From Pseudomonas sp. UFMG81 (GTDB taxonomy: Bacteria; Pseudomonadota; Gammaproteobacteria; Pseudomonadales; Pseudomonadaceae), in assembly GCF_015354575.1 (NCBI RefSeq), contig NZ_JACAFQ010000015.1:126930-190929 (forward strand): a stretch of 64,000 bases of DNA. Direction: 5' to 3'. This document shows, piece after piece, positions 1-9,282 of the stretch. Made by a program: the position numbers and the translations under genes. Positions within the stretch are counted from its first letter, which is position 1. The number at the start of each line of letters is the position of its first letter. Under the pieces are notes generated by a model. The model saw only the letters and a program-made list of their open reading frames with translations. It was not told the origin of the DNA and searched no databases.

Positions 1-285
1 CTCGGGCAAGCCCGGGGCGCGGCCATCGTCGCCGCCGCCGAGGCGGGCCTGGAAATCGCCGAATACACCGCCAGCCAGGTCAAGCAGGCGGTGGCGGGGA
101 CCGGCGGCGCCAATAAAGAGCAGGTGATGATGATGGTCATGCACCTGCTCAAACTCACGCAGAAGCCTCAGGTCGACGCCTCTGACGCCCTGGCCATCGC
201 CTTGTGCCATGCGCACACACGCTCCAGCCTGATTCCGCATGGCCTGAGCACGGCGCGAAGGCGCGGCGGGCGCTTGCGTCTGTAA
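1..285 (+). CDS. ruvC: RuvC Holliday junction resolvase, C-terminal part
   Basis: The reading frame is open from the first base of the window and ends at TAA, giving the last 94 residues of RuvC, the endonuclease that cuts Holliday junctions bound by RuvAB. Visible family features are the segment [15 protein letters not shown] and the late acidic stretch [14 protein letters not shown], which carries the C-terminal active-site Asp residues, followed by a basic tail. The N-terminal half lies outside the window. It sits 108 bp before ruvA, the usual ruvCAB order in Pseudomonas. Identification is secure; the gene is partial only because the window begins inside it. Confidence 0.93.
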   Translation, partial: LGQARGAAIVAAAEAGLEIAEYTASQVKQAVAGTGGANKEQVMMMVMHLLKLTQKPQVDASDALAIALCHAHTRSSLIPHGLSTARRRGGRLRL

Positions 286-393
286 CGGCTTCATGCGCTG
301 ATACACATTTTGGCCGGGTGAAACGTTCGCCCGGCGCATTTGCTGATAGGGTTGTGCGGTTTCTGACCGGCACCCGAGAGGAAGGATCGGAAC

Positions 394-1011
394 GTGATTG
401 GACGTTTGCGCGGCACCCTGGCGGAAAAACAGCCGCCGCACTTGATTGTCGACGTCAACGGCCTGGGCTATGAGCTCGAAGTGCCGATGACCACGCTGTA
501 CCGCCTGCCCAAAGTGGGGGAGGTGGTCACCCTGCATACCCACCAGGTGGTACGTGAAGATGCCCATCTGCTCTATGGCTTCGCGGAAAAGCGCGAGCGC
601 GAACTGTTCCGCGAGCTGATCCGGCTCAACGGCGTTGGCCCGAAGCTGGCCTTGGCACTGATGTCCGGGCTTGAAGTGGACGACCTGGTGCGTTGCGTGC
701 AAGCCCAGGACGCGGCCGTGCTGGTGCGCGTGCCAGGCGTAGGCAAGAAAACCGCCGAGCGCCTGCTGGTCGAGCTCAAGGATCGTTTCAAAGCCTGGGA
801 AACGTCGCCCGCCATGTTCACCCTGGTGTCCGACGGCCCGCTGCCGGCGGCCAGCGTCAACACGGCTGAAGCCGACGCGGTCAGTGCGCTGGTGTCGCTG
901 GGCTACAAGCCGCAGGAGGCCAGCAAGGCGATCTCTGCCATCGAAGGCAAGGCCAACCTGAGCAGTGAAGAACTGATTCGTCGCAGCCTCAAAGGGATGA
1001 TTACCAAGTGA
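394..1011 (+). CDS. ruvA: Holliday junction branch migration protein RuvA
   Basis: RuvA, 205 residues, the tetrameric protein that binds four-way junctions and loads the RuvB motor. The start is GTG with a good AGGA ribosome site 8-10 bp upstream, and the protein begins with the conserved MIGRLRG. Domain I (OB fold) covers about residues 1-63, the helix-hairpin-helix domain II about 64-140 ([18 protein letters not shown] and [12 protein letters not shown]), and the RuvB-binding domain III about 155-205. Its stop overlaps the ruvB start by 4 bp, so the two are translationally coupled. Confidence 0.97.
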   Translation: MIGRLRGTLAEKQPPHLIVDVNGLGYELEVPMTTLYRLPKVGEVVTLHTHQVVREDAHLLYGFAEKRERELFRELIRLNGVGPKLALALMSGLEVDDLVRCVQAQDAAVLVRVPGVGKKTAERLLVELKDRFKAWETSPAMFTLVSDGPLPAASVNTAEADAVSALVSLGYKPQEASKAISAIEGKANLSSEELIRRSLKGMITK

Positions 1012-2054
1012 TCGAGACCGACCGACTGATCGCCGCCTCCGGACGCGACCGCGAAGAGGTCCAGGACCGCGCGATCCGTCCACTGCGCCTGGAGGAGTAC
1101 ATCGGCCAGCCAGTGGTGCGCGAGCAGATGGCGCTGTTCATCCAGGCCGCGCGCGGTCGCAACGAGTCGTTGGACCACACCTTGATCTTCGGCCCGCCAG
1201 GCCTGGGCAAGACCACCCTGGCCAACATCATCGCCCAGGAGATGGGCGTGTCGGTCAAGAGCACTTCGGGCCCGATCCTCGAGCGCCCCGGTGACCTGGC
1301 GGCGATGCTCACCAACCTCGAGCCCCACGATGTGCTGTTCATCGACGAAATTCACCGTCTTTCGCCGGTGGTCGAAGAAGTGTTGTACCCAGCCATGGAA
1401 GACTTCCAGCTGGACATCATGATTGGTGAAGGGCCGGCGGCGCGGTCGATCAAGCTCGACCTGCCACCGTTCACCCTGGTCGGCGCCACCACCCGCGCTG
1501 GCATGCTGACCAACCCGCTGCGCGACCGTTTCGGTATCGTCCAGCGCCTGGAGTTCTACAGTGACCGTGACCTGGCGACCATCGTCAGCCGCTCGGCCGG
1601 CATTCTCGGGTTGTCGATCGAAGACAAGGGCGCCTTCGAGATCGCCCGCCGTGCGCGGGGCACTCCCCGTATTGCCAACCGCCTGCTGCGCCGTGTGCGC
1701 GACTACGCCGAAGTGCGTGGCAAGGGCGAGATCACCAAGGCCGTGGCGGACATGGCACTCAACCTGCTGGATGTCGACGAGCGTGGTTTCGACCATTCCG
1801 ACCGGCGCCTGCTGCTGACCATGATCGAGAAATTCGACGGCGGCCCGGTGGGGGTCGACAACCTGGCCGCGGCCATCAGCGAAGAGCGTCACACCATCGA
1901 AGACGTGCTGGAGCCGTACCTGATCCAGCAGGGCTACATCATGCGTACGCCCCGCGGGCGTGTGGTCACGCGCCATGCCTACTTGCATTTCGGCCTCAAT
2001 ATCCCGGGTCGGTTCTGCGAAGGTGGGGAATATGCGGCACAGGACGACGAATGA
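1008..2054 (+). CDS. ruvB: Holliday junction branch migration ATPase RuvB
   Basis: RuvB, 348 residues, the AAA+ hexameric motor that drives branch migration with RuvA. Walker A is GPPGLGKT (about residues 62-69), Walker B is LFIDEIHRL, and the C-terminal winged-helix domain includes [10 protein letters not shown] and a late RTPRGR segment. The start is GTG inside the ruvA stop (GTGA overlap). Length is normal for the family. It is followed by a 125 bp gap before the tol cluster. Confidence 0.97.
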   Translation: MIETDRLIAASGRDREEVQDRAIRPLRLEEYIGQPVVREQMALFIQAARGRNESLDHTLIFGPPGLGKTTLANIIAQEMGVSVKSTSGPILERPGDLAAMLTNLEPHDVLFIDEIHRLSPVVEEVLYPAMEDFQLDIMIGEGPAARSIKLDLPPFTLVGATTRAGMLTNPLRDRFGIVQRLEFYSDRDLATIVSRSAGILGLSIEDKGAFEIARRARGTPRIANRLLRRVRDYAEVRGKGEITKAVADMALNLLDVDERGFDHSDRRLLLTMIEKFDGGPVGVDNLAAAISEERHTIEDVLEPYLIQQGYIMRTPRGRVVTRHAYLHFGLNIPGRFCEGGEYAAQDDE

Positions 2055-2179
2055 CAGATCGAACCGGCGTTTTCGTGGTCCTACCGCAGGCATGCCCATC
2101 AAACGCTGGCAATACGACATTAACCCGGCAAAAACAGTTGCCAGGGCGGATTGGCAAGATCAGGAGTAAGCACTAGAGT

Positions 2180-2632
2180 ATGCGCGCGCAAAATGGGCTG
2201 GAACCGTTCGCACACCGCTGTCGCGTCTATTACGAGGATACCGACGCCGGTGGGGTGGTGTACTACGTGAACTATCTCAAGTTCATGGAGCGGGCGCGCA
2301 CCGAACGCCTGCGCCACCTGGGCTTCTCCCAGACGCAACTGGCCGGTGACAATCTTTTGTTCGTCGTGCATTCCAGCGAAGCGCGCTACCACGCGCCGGC
2401 GCGGCTGGACGACGAATTGCGGGTAACCGCGCAAGTGCTTGAGTTGAATCGCGCCAGCCTGCGCTTTGTGCAGCAGGTATGGCGAGCAAAGGATGAAGTG
2501 CTGCTCTGCGAAGGGCAGTTCCTTGTGGCCGCCGTGCGTGCCGACACTTTCAAACCCCGTGCCATACCCCAGGAGCTGCGTGACGCCTTCCTGGCGGACG
2601 GCGCGGGTACTCAATCCAACGCAGGAGAATAA
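2180..2632 (+). CDS. ybgC: Tol-Pal-associated acyl-CoA thioesterase YbgC
   Basis: A 150-residue hotdog-fold thioesterase of the YbgC/4-hydroxybenzoyl-CoA type. The catalytic signature [24 protein letters not shown] is visible near residues 17-40, with the active Asp in EDTDAGG (quoted part: [19 protein letters not shown]). It is the first gene of the Tol-Pal operon, with tolQ starting 2 bp after its stop. In other bacteria YbgC acts on acyl-CoA/acyl-ACP at the membrane; the link to the Tol machine is through operon context. The ATG used has only a weak, distant GGAG, so a slightly internal start is possible. Confidence 0.93.
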   Translation: MRAQNGLEPFAHRCRVYYEDTDAGGVVYYVNYLKFMERARTERLRHLGFSQTQLAGDNLLFVVHSSEARYHAPARLDDELRVTAQVLELNRASLRFVQQVWRAKDEVLLCEGQFLVAAVRADTFKPRAIPQELRDAFLADGAGTQSNAGE

Positions 2633-2634
2633 GC

Positions 2635-3330
2635 GTGGAAGCAAACGTCGTCGACCATACCTCCATGTGGAGCCTGGTCGCCAATGCCAGTATCGTGGTT
2701 CAGCTAGTCATGCTGACTCTGGTGGCCGCCTCGGTCATGTCCTGGATCATGATCTTCCAGCGCAGCACTATGCTGCGTGCCGGTCGTCGTGCCCTGGACG
2801 CCTTCGAAGAGCGTTTCTGGTCGGGTATCGACCTGTCCAAGCTGTATCGCCAGGCCGGCAGCAACCCAGACCCGGACTCGGGCGTCGAGCAAGTGTTCCG
2901 CGCCGGTTTCAAAGAGTTCTCGCGCCTGCGCCAGCAGCCGGGTGTCGACCCGGACGCGGTGATGGAAGGCGTTGGTCGTGCCATGCGCGTTGCCATCTCC
3001 CGTGAAGAAGAGAAGCTCGAGCAGAGCCTGCCGTTCCTGGCCACCGTCGGTTCCACCAGCCCGTACATCGGCCTGTTCGGTACCGTCTGGGGCATCATGA
3101 ACTCCTTCCGCGGCCTGGCCAGCGCCCAGCAGGCCACGCTGGCCACCGTGGCACCCGGTATCGCCGAGGCCCTGATCGCCACTGCGATCGGCCTGTTCGC
3201 CGCGATCCCGGCGGTCATCGCCTACAACCGCTTTGCCGCACGCAGTGAAGTGCTGATTGGCCGTTACTACACCTTCGCCGACGAGTTCCAGGCGATCCTG
3301 CACCGCAAAGTACACACCAGCGAAGAGTGA
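2635..3330 (+). CDS. tolQ: Tol-Pal system proton channel subunit TolQ
   Basis: TolQ, 231 residues, an inner-membrane protein of the MotA/TolQ/ExbB family that with TolR converts proton motive force into motion of TolA. Three membrane segments are visible: about residues 15-38, 138-160 (SPYIGLFGTVWGIMNSF) and 172-195 (IAEALIATAIGLFAAIPAV), with a large cytoplasmic loop between the first two. It starts with GTG after an AGGAG site that overlaps the ybgC end. It lies in the operon ybgC-tolQ-tolR-tolA-tolB-oprL-cpoB. Confidence 0.97.
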   Translation: MEANVVDHTSMWSLVANASIVVQLVMLTLVAASVMSWIMIFQRSTMLRAGRRALDAFEERFWSGIDLSKLYRQAGSNPDPDSGVEQVFRAGFKEFSRLRQQPGVDPDAVMEGVGRAMRVAISREEEKLEQSLPFLATVGSTSPYIGLFGTVWGIMNSFRGLASAQQATLATVAPGIAEALIATAIGLFAAIPAVIAYNRFAARSEVLIGRYYTFADEFQAILHRKVHTSEE

Positions 3331-3344
3331 TCAGGTAGAAACCC

Positions 3345-3797
3345 ATGGCCCGAGTTCGCCACAAACGCAAGCCGGTCGCCGAGATGAACGTGGTGCCCTA
3401 CATCGACGTGATGCTGGTGCTGCTGGTCATCTTCATGGTGACCGCCCCCATGCTCAACCAGGGCGTGAAGGTGGACCTGCCCAAGGTTTCCAGCGAAGCC
3501 CTGCCGCAGGACAACAACGTCCAGGTCCTGACCATCTCGATCAAGGCCGACAAGACTTACTTCTGGAACCTGGGAAGCGAAGTCGACACCGAAAAGCAGA
3601 TGGACAAGGCCATGACCTTGCCGGAAATGACCAGCGCGGTGACCAAGATCATCGCCGCCGGTCGCGACCAGGGTAAACAGACCCAGGTCTTCATTCGTGG
3701 CGACAAGGCTGTCGACTACGGCGCGGTCATGGGTGCCATGGGCGGGTTGCAGAAGGCCGGTGTCGGTAACGTTGGCCTGATTACCGAGGCGCCCTGA
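3345..3797 (+). CDS. tolR: Tol-Pal system protein TolR
   Basis: TolR, 150 residues, an ExbD-family protein with a short cytoplasmic N terminus, one transmembrane helix (about residues 17-37, VVPYIDVMLVLLVIFMVTAP) and a periplasmic domain. The Asp of YIDVMLVLL is the proton-pathway residue of the family. It pairs with TolQ to energise TolA during cell division and outer-membrane constriction. The gene is 14 bp after tolQ and its stop overlaps the tolA start by one base. Confidence 0.96.
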   Translation: MARVRHKRKPVAEMNVVPYIDVMLVLLVIFMVTAPMLNQGVKVDLPKVSSEALPQDNNVQVLTISIKADKTYFWNLGSEVDTEKQMDKAMTLPEMTSAVTKIIAAGRDQGKQTQVFIRGDKAVDYGAVMGAMGGLQKAGVGNVGLITEAP

Positions 3798-4873
3798 TGC
3801 AGCAGCGAGAGCCATCCGCCTCGGAAAGCTACTTCTGGCCCAGTGTCTGGGCCATTGGCCTGCACGTGCTGGTGTTCGGCATGCTGTTCGTCAGCTTTGC
3901 CATGACACCCGAGCTGCCGCCCTCCAAGCCGATCGTCCAGGCTACGCTGTACCAGCTCAAGTCCAAGAGCCAGGCGACCACCCAGACCAATCAGAAGATT
4001 GCCGGGGAAGCGAAGAAGACCGCCTCGCGCCAGACCGAAGTCGAGCAGCTGGAGCAGAAGAAGGTCGAGCAGGAAGCCGTGAAGGCTGCGGAACAAAAGA
4101 AAGCCGACGCCGCTCAAAAAGCCGAGGAAGCCCGCGAGGCCGCCGAGGCGAAGAAAGCGGAAGAGGCCGCCAAGGCCACCGAGCAGAAGAAAGCCGCCGA
4201 ACAGAAGAAAGCCGAAGAGGCCAAGAAGGCCGCTGAAAAGCAGCAGGCCGACATCGCCAAGAAAAAGGCTGAAGAAGAGGCCAAGAAACAGGCCGAGGAA
4301 GAAGCCAAGAAACAAGCCGCGGAAGAGGCGAAGAAGAAAGCCGCCGAAGACGCGAAGAAAAAAGCAGCCGAGGACGCCAAGAAGAAAGCGGCGGCCGAGG
4401 AGGCGAAGAAGAAGGCAGCTGAAGAGGCCAAGAAAAAGGCCGCGGCAGACGCCCAGAAGAAAAAGGCACAGGAAGCGGCCCGCAAGTCGGCGGAAGACAA
4501 GAAGGCTCAGGCACTGGCCGAGCTGTTGTCCGACACCACCGAGCGGCAGCAGGCGCTGGCCGACGAGCAGGGTGACCAGGTAGCCGGCGACTTCGACGAC
4601 CTGATCCGTATGCGTGCAGCCGAAGGCTGGGCGCGTCCGCCATCCGCGCGCAAGGGCATGACGGTAGTTCTGCAGATCAACATGTTGCCGGACGGCACCA
4701 TCACCAACGTGAGTGTGGCCAAGTCCAGCGGCGACGGTCCGTTCGACAGCTCGGCCGTGGCCGCGGTGAAGAACATTGGTCGGTTGACTGAAATGCAGGG
4801 CTTGAAGCCGAGCGATTTCAATCCGTATCGCTCATTCAAGATGACATTTACACCTGAGGATCTAGCGTTGTGA
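3797..4873 (+). CDS. tolA: Tol-Pal periplasm-spanning protein TolA
   Basis: TolA, 358 residues, anchored in the inner membrane by one helix (about residues 16-38) and reaching across the periplasm to TolB/Pal. The middle domain, about residues 60-240, is a long Ala/Lys/Glu-rich helix made of irregular KKAAEEA units. The C-terminal domain from about 255 carries the TonB-like fold ([35 protein letters not shown] quoted in part as [16 protein letters not shown]). The DNA of the middle domain is purine-rich and repetitive, which makes it prone to length change. It overlaps both neighbours. Confidence 0.96.
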   Translation: MQQREPSASESYFWPSVWAIGLHVLVFGMLFVSFAMTPELPPSKPIVQATLYQLKSKSQATTQTNQKIAGEAKKTASRQTEVEQLEQKKVEQEAVKAAEQKKADAAQKAEEAREAAEAKKAEEAAKATEQKKAAEQKKAEEAKKAAEKQQADIAKKKAEEEAKKQAEEEAKKQAAEEAKKKAAEDAKKKAAEDAKKKAAAEEAKKKAAEEAKKKAAADAQKKKAQEAARKSAEDKKAQALAELLSDTTERQQALADEQGDQVAGDFDDLIRMRAAEGWARPPSARKGMTVVLQINMLPDGTITNVSVAKSSGDGPFDSSAVAAVKNIGRLTEMQGLKPSDFNPYRSFKMTFTPEDLAL

Positions 4874-6171
4874 TTAAACGTCTGAGAGGACTCCTGGTCT
4901 TGCTGTGCTGCGTGGCAGGCATGGCCATGGCAGAAGAAAAGAACATCCTGGTCACCAGCGGTAGCGACCGGGCCACCCCAATCGCAGTTGTACCGTTCGG
5001 TGTGCAGGGCGGCAGCGTGCTGCCCGAGGACATGGCCGATATCATCGGCAATGACCTGCGCAACTCCGGCTACTACTCGCCCATTCCAAAGCAGAACATG
5101 ATCAGCCAGCCCACCCAGGCCAGCGAAGTCATCTTCCGCGACTGGAAAGCACTGGGCGCGCAGTACGTCATGGTTGGCAGCATCGTGCCGGCCGGCGGTC
5201 GCCTGCAGGTGAGCTACGCCCTGTTCAACGTCGCCACCGAGCAGCAAGTGCTGACCGGCAGCGTCGCCGGCGGCGTGGATCAACTGCGAGACATGTCCCA
5301 CTACATCGCCGACCAGTCGTTCGAGAAACTCACCGGCATCAAGGGTGCGTTCTCCACCCGTATGCTGTACGTGACCGCCGAGCGTTTCTCGACCAACAAC
5401 ACCCGTTACACCCTGCAGCGCTCGGACTATGACGGCGCCCGTGCGGTGACGCTGTTGCAGTCGCGCGAGCCGATCCTGTCGCCACGTTTCGCTCCAGATG
5501 GCAAGCGCATCGCCTACGTGTCGTTCGAGCAGAAGCGTCCGCGCATCTTCATTCAGCACATCGACACCGGCCGCCGCGAACAGGTCACCAACTTCGAAGG
5601 CCTGAACGGCGCACCGGCCTGGTCGCCTGACGGTACTCGCCTGGCGTTCGTGCTGTCCAAGGACGGCAACCCGGACATCTACGTGATGAACGTGGCCTCG
5701 CGTCAGATCAGCCGTGTCACCGCCGGCCCCGGTATCAATACCGAGCCGTTCTGGGGCAAGGATGGCAACACCCTGTACTTCACCTCCGACCGTGGCGGCA
5801 AGCCGCAGATCTACAAACAGTCGGTCAGTGGTGGTGGCGCCGAGCGGGTAACTTTCGTCGGTAACTACAACGCCAACCCGAAACTGTCGGCGGACGAAAA
5901 GACCCTGGTGATGATTCACCGCCAGCAAGGGTTCACCAACTTCAAAGTGGCTGCCCAGGACCTGCAACGTGGAAGTGTAAAGATTCTCACCGAGACCAGT
6001 CTTGATGAGTCACCCACTGTTGCGCCAAACGGCACCATGCTAATCTACGCCACCCGCCAGCAGGGCCGGGGAGTCTTGATGCTCGTGTCGCTTAACGGCC
6101 GCGTGAGGCTCCCACTTCCTACCGCTCAAGGCGAAGTCAGAGAACCGTCCTGGTCCCCTTACCTGAACTGA
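4870..6171 (+). CDS. tolB: Tol-Pal system beta-propeller protein TolB
   Basis: TolB, 433 residues, a periplasmic protein that binds Pal and the TolA C-terminal domain. It has a signal peptide ([21 protein letters not shown], cleavage after AMA), an N-terminal alpha/beta domain to about residue 165, and a six-bladed propeller with repeated motifs such as [21 protein letters not shown] and [10 protein letters not shown]. The GTG start overlaps the tolA stop by 4 bp (GTGA), implying coupled translation. Confidence 0.96.
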   Translation: MIKRLRGLLVLLCCVAGMAMAEEKNILVTSGSDRATPIAVVPFGVQGGSVLPEDMADIIGNDLRNSGYYSPIPKQNMISQPTQASEVIFRDWKALGAQYVMVGSIVPAGGRLQVSYALFNVATEQQVLTGSVAGGVDQLRDMSHYIADQSFEKLTGIKGAFSTRMLYVTAERFSTNNTRYTLQRSDYDGARAVTLLQSREPILSPRFAPDGKRIAYVSFEQKRPRIFIQHIDTGRREQVTNFEGLNGAPAWSPDGTRLAFVLSKDGNPDIYVMNVASRQISRVTAGPGINTEPFWGKDGNTLYFTSDRGGKPQIYKQSVSGGGAERVTFVGNYNANPKLSADEKTLVMIHRQQGFTNFKVAAQDLQRGSVKILTETSLDESPTVAPNGTMLIYATRQQGRGVLMLVSLNGRVRLPLPTAQGEVREPSWSPYLN

Positions 6172-6225
6172 TTGCGGCGTAACACGTTTTGCTTAACACA
6201 TTGGGGTTTCATTAGGAGTTTCAAG

Positions 6226-6723
6226 ATGGAAATGCTGAAGTTTGGTAAGTTTGCTGCGCTGGCTCTGGCCATGGCCGTAGCTGTAGGTTGCTCCTCGAAG
6301 GGCGGTGACAACGCTGGTGAAGGCGCTGTTGACCCTAACGCTGGCTACGGTGCCAACACTGGCGCTGTCGACGGTTCCCTGAGCGAAGAAGCCGCCCTGC
6401 GCGCAATCACCACCTTCTACTTCGAATACGACAGCTCGGACCTGAAGCCAGAAGCCATGCGCTCCCTGGACGTTCACGCCAAGGACCTGAAAGCCAACGG
6501 CAACCGCGTTGTTCTGGAAGGCAACACCGACGAGCGCGGCACCCGCGAGTACAACATGGCTCTGGGTGAGCGTCGTGCCAAGGCCGTTCAGCGTTACCTG
6601 GTTCTGCAGGGCGTTTCCCCTGCTCAGCTGGAACTGGTCTCCTACGGCGAAGAGCGTCCGGTTGCCACTGGCAACGACGAGCAGTCCTGGGCTCAGAACC
6701 GTCGCGTAGAACTGCGTAAGTAA
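6226..6723 (+). CDS. oprL: Peptidoglycan-associated lipoprotein Pal (OprL)
   Basis: Pal/OprL, 165 residues. The start ATG follows TAGGAG at a good distance; the frame extends upstream but without a better start. The signal peptide ends in the lipobox AVGC, so Cys is lipidated and the protein sits on the inner face of the outer membrane. The C-terminal OmpA-like domain (about 60-165) has the peptidoglycan-binding signature with [20 protein letters not shown]. It closes the Tol-Pal complex by binding peptidoglycan and TolB. OprL is the common Pseudomonas name. Confidence 0.96.
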   Translation: MEMLKFGKFAALALAMAVAVGCSSKGGDNAGEGAVDPNAGYGANTGAVDGSLSEEAALRAITTFYFEYDSSDLKPEAMRSLDVHAKDLKANGNRVVLEGNTDERGTREYNMALGERRAKAVQRYLVLQGVSPAQLELVSYGEERPVATGNDEQSWAQNRRVELRK

Positions 6724-6729
6724 GTTCTT

Positions 6730-7542
6730 ATGCGTATGTGCCGCCGTGTAGTAACCGTCCTCGCACTCAGCCTGCCGCTTTCGGCGTGGGCTGCGGTTCC
6801 CGTAGTAGATGACAACGCGGGTGGCTATCCACCTGCGGGTTATGGCACGAGCGGCGCCTATGCCGGAGCAGGGGCTTCGGCCCCTGCTTCTGCAAATGGC
6901 CAGCTGTTCATGCAGCTGCAGCAGATGCAGGACCAGCTTTCCCGCCAGCAAGGCATCATCGAAGAGCTACAAAACGATGTGTCGCGCATGAAGCAGGAAA
7001 ACCTCGAGCGCTATCAGGACCTGGACCGCCGCATCGGCAGTGGTACCGCGCCTGCCGCGACTCCCGACAATTCCTCCACCGGTGGTGCGAACAACGCAGC
7101 CACGGGTGCCGCCGCCGGCGCCAGCGCCGCGCAGCAACAACCGGCCGCCAGCAGCGAGCCGGGCGATCCGGCCAAAGAAAAGCTGTACTACGACGCCGCG
7201 TTCGACCTGATCAAGCAGAAAGACTTCGACAAGGCCAGCCAGGCCTTCGGCGCCTTCCTGCGCAAGTACCCCAACAGCCAGTACGCCGGCAACGCGCAAT
7301 ACTGGTTGGGTGAAGTGAACCTCGCCAAAGGCGACCTGCAGGGCGCCGGCCAGGCCTTCGCCAAGGTCAGCCAGCTGTATCCGCAGCACAGCAAAGTGCC
7401 GGATTCGCTGTACAAGTTGGCCGACGTCGAGCGCCGCCTGGGCCACACCGACAAGGTCAAGGGCATCCTGCAGCAAGTCATCACCCAGTACCCCGGCACT
7501 TCCGCCGCGCAACTGGCTCAACGCGACCTGCAGAAGCTCTGA
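6730..7542 (+). CDS. cpoB: Cell division coordinator CpoB (YbgF)
   Basis: CpoB/YbgF, 270 residues, periplasmic. A signal peptide ends near SAWA, followed by a low-complexity stretch and a trimerisation coiled coil (about residues 58-95, QLFMQLQQMQDQLSRQQG onward). The C-terminal half (about 145-270) holds three TPR units (YDAAFDLIKQKDFDKASQAF, YWLGEVNLAKGDLQGAGQAF). It couples Tol-Pal action to peptidoglycan synthesis at the septum. Only 6 bp follow the oprL stop, and a terminator lies just downstream, so it ends the operon. Confidence 0.94.
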   Translation: MRMCRRVVTVLALSLPLSAWAAVPVVDDNAGGYPPAGYGTSGAYAGAGASAPASANGQLFMQLQQMQDQLSRQQGIIEELQNDVSRMKQENLERYQDLDRRIGSGTAPAATPDNSSTGGANNAATGAAAGASAAQQQPAASSEPGDPAKEKLYYDAAFDLIKQKDFDKASQAFGAFLRKYPNSQYAGNAQYWLGEVNLAKGDLQGAGQAFAKVSQLYPQHSKVPDSLYKLADVERRLGHTDKVKGILQQVITQYPGTSAAQLAQRDLQKL

Positions 7543-7560
7543 GCGAAGCGTTCATGAAGA

Positions 7561-7585
7561 AACCCGCGCCTGTCGCGGGTTTTTT
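7561..7585 (+). terminator. Rho-independent terminator after cpoB
   Basis: A perfect 8 bp stem AACCCGCG / CGCGGGTT with a 5-base loop is followed by a run of T. It lies 19 bp after the cpoB stop and closes the Tol-Pal operon. Confidence 0.9.
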
Positions 7586-7642
7586 CGTTAGAATCACTGC
7601 CCTTTTTTCGTAAACACGCTGCCGCGGATAACGCCATGTCGA

Positions 7643-7687
7643 GTCCGCGACAGTGCCTGACGGAGGCGGACAGCCTGTTTAGCTGTC
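7643..7687 (+). other. Two overlapping hairpins in the queE leader
   Basis: Just upstream of queE, GTCCGC (7643-7648) can pair with GCGGAC (7666-7671), and GACAGC (7669-7674) can pair with GCTGTC (7682-7687). The two stems share bases 7669-7671, so only one can form fully. The second stem ends 15 bp before the queE ATG. This could be a translational control element, but I do not recognise a known preQ1 riboswitch consensus here. Confidence 0.3.
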
Positions 7688-7702
7688 ACGCCCGTGGCGA
7701 TC

Positions 7703-8350
7703 ATGCAAGACACATTACGCATCACCGAAGTCTTTTACTCGTTGCAGGGTGAAACACGAACGGCTGGGCTGCCCACGGTATTCGTGCGCCTGACCGGTTG
7801 CCCCCTGCGCTGCCAGTACTGCGACAGTGCCTATGCCTTTACCGGCGGCACCATCCGCAGCCTCGACTCCATCCTCGAGCAAGTGGCCGGCTTCAAGCCG
7901 CGCTATGTCTGCGTGACGGGTGGCGAGCCGCTGGCCCAGCCCAATGCCTTGCCGTTGCTCAAGCGCCTGTGCGATGCCGGCTATGAAGTGTCTCTGGAAA
8001 CCAGCGGCGCGCTGGATATCTCCGGCGCCGACGTGCGTGTCAGCCGGGTGGTCGACCTCAAGACCCCGGGTTCCGAAGAGTCGCACCGCAACCGCTACGA
8101 GAACATCGAGCTGCTGACCCGCAACGACCAGGTCAAGTTCGTCATCTGTTCCCGCGAGGACTACGACTGGGCAGTGTCCAAGCTGATCCAGTACAACCTG
8201 GCCGAGCGTGCCGGCGAGGTGCTGTTCTCGCCCAGCCACCATCAGGTGAAAGCCTCCGACCTGGCCGACTGGATCGTCGCCGACAACTTGCCCGTGCGTT
8301 TCCAGCTGCAGCTGCACAAGCTGCTGTGGAACGACGAACCTGGACGCTGA
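7703..8350 (+). CDS. queE: 7-carboxy-7-deazaguanine synthase QueE
   Basis: QueE, 215 residues, a radical SAM enzyme that converts 6-carboxytetrahydropterin to 7-carboxy-7-deazaguanine in queuosine synthesis. The 4Fe-4S cluster Cys residues are C33, C37 and C40 in CPLRCQYC, preceded by FYSLQGET and followed by CVTGGEP, the SAM-binding GGE motif. I chose the ATG; an in-frame GTG nine bases upstream is the alternative. It lies 10 bp before queC and the two form an operon. Confidence 0.93.
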   Translation: MQDTLRITEVFYSLQGETRTAGLPTVFVRLTGCPLRCQYCDSAYAFTGGTIRSLDSILEQVAGFKPRYVCVTGGEPLAQPNALPLLKRLCDAGYEVSLETSGALDISGADVRVSRVVDLKTPGSEESHRNRYENIELLTRNDQVKFVICSREDYDWAVSKLIQYNLAERAGEVLFSPSHHQVKASDLADWIVADNLPVRFQLQLHKLLWNDEPGR

Positions 8351-8360
8351 GAGAAAAGAC

Positions 8361-9035
8361 ATGACTGACAAACGTGCGGTAATCCTGCTGTCCGGTGGCC
8401 TGGACTCGGCCACCGTGGTGGCCATGGCCAAAGCCGAAGGCTATGCCTGCTACACCATGAGTTTCGACTACGGCCAGCGCCACCGGGCCGAGCTCGAAGC
8501 GGCGGCGCGAGTGGCCCGTGACCTGGGTGTGGTCGAGCACAAGGTGATCGGCCTGAACCTGAACGGCATCGGCGGCTCGGCCCTGACCGACAGCAGCATC
8601 GACGTGCCCGAGGCGCCTAGCGAAGGCATCCCGGTCACCTACGTGCCGGCGCGCAACACCGTGTTCCTGTCGCTGGCCCTGGGCTGGGCGGAAGTGCTGG
8701 AGGCGCGTGACATCTTCATCGGCGTCAACGCCGTCGATTACTCCGGTTACCCCGACTGCCGCCCCGAGTTCGTCGAGGCGTTCGAGCGCATGGCCAACCT
8801 GGCCACCAAGGCGGGCGTGGAGGGGCAGGGCTTCAGGATCCAGGCGCCGCTGCAGAACCTGAGCAAGGCGCAAATCGTTCAGGCCGGTATTGCCCGCGGT
8901 GTGGACTACAGCCTGACGGTCTCCTGCTACCAGGCCGACGACGATGGCCGTGCATGTGGCAAGTGCGACAGCTGCCGCCTGCGTGCCGATGGCTTCAAGG
9001 CCGCCGGTGTCGAGGATCCGACCCGGTATTTTTGA
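8361..9035 (+). CDS. queC: 7-cyano-7-deazaguanine synthase QueC
   Basis: QueC, 224 residues, ATP-dependent enzyme making preQ0 from the QueE product. The PP-loop SGGLDS is at residues 11-16. Four zinc-binding Cys residues are at 189, 199, 202 and 205 in the C-terminal segment [17 protein letters not shown]. The ribosome site GAGAAAAG lies just before the ATG. It is co-transcribed with queE and followed at once by tRNA-Lys. Confidence 0.96.
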   Translation: MTDKRAVILLSGGLDSATVVAMAKAEGYACYTMSFDYGQRHRAELEAAARVARDLGVVEHKVIGLNLNGIGGSALTDSSIDVPEAPSEGIPVTYVPARNTVFLSLALGWAEVLEARDIFIGVNAVDYSGYPDCRPEFVEAFERMANLATKAGVEGQGFRIQAPLQNLSKAQIVQAGIARGVDYSLTVSCYQADDDGRACGKCDSCRLRADGFKAAGVEDPTRYF

Positions 9036-9053
9036 TTTTTTTCTGATGGGGTG

Positions 9054-9081
9054 TTGATTTCTCGTGGGAAATCAGTAATAT
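9054..9081 (+). promoter_or_regulatory. Predicted promoter of tRNA-Lys
   Basis: TTGATT (9054-9059), a 16 bp spacer and TAATAT (9076-9081) form a sigma-70-like promoter ending 14 bp before the tRNA. Confidence 0.55.
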
Positions 9082-9095
9082 ACGCGCCATCCAAC

Positions 9096-9171
9096 GGGTC
9101 GTTAGCTCAGTTGGTAGAGCAGTTGGCTTTTAACCAATTGGTCGTAGGTTCGAATCCTACACGACCCACCA
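9096..9171 (+). tRNA. tRNA-Lys (anticodon TTT)
   Basis: A 76-base cloverleaf: acceptor stem GGGTCGT / ACGACCC, D-loop AGCTCAGTTGGTAGAGC, anticodon loop CTTTTAA with TTT at 9129-9131, T-arm GTAGGTTCGAATCCTAC, and an encoded CCA end. Confidence 0.97.
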
Positions 9172-9183
9172 TATTGCAGTACG

Positions 9184-9211
9184 AAAAGCCCGCCTTCATG
9201 GCGGGCTTTTT
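9184..9211 (+). terminator. Terminator after tRNA-Lys
   Basis: An 11 bp stem AAAAGCCCGCC / GGCGGGCTTTT with a TTCAT loop and T-run follows the tRNA by 12 bp. Confidence 0.9.
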
Positions 9212-9229
9212 CGTTTTTGTCGTTTGGCA

Positions 9230-9267
9230 AATTGCCCTGTGGGGGCCCCGGCTCCCACAGGGCAATT
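9230..9267. repeat. Perfect 14 bp inverted repeat, likely terminator for the convergent gene
   Basis: AATTGCCCTGTGGG and its exact reverse complement are separated by 10 bases. It lies between tRNA-Lys and the end of the minus-strand cptA-like gene and may stop transcription from that side. Confidence 0.6.
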
Positions 9268-9282
9268 CGTGAATGCAGCACG

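Noticed and set aside
155..2120. Long open frames on the opposite strand of ruvA and ruvB
   Set aside because: They are shadows of GC-rich codon use in well-identified genes; no ribosome site or family match.
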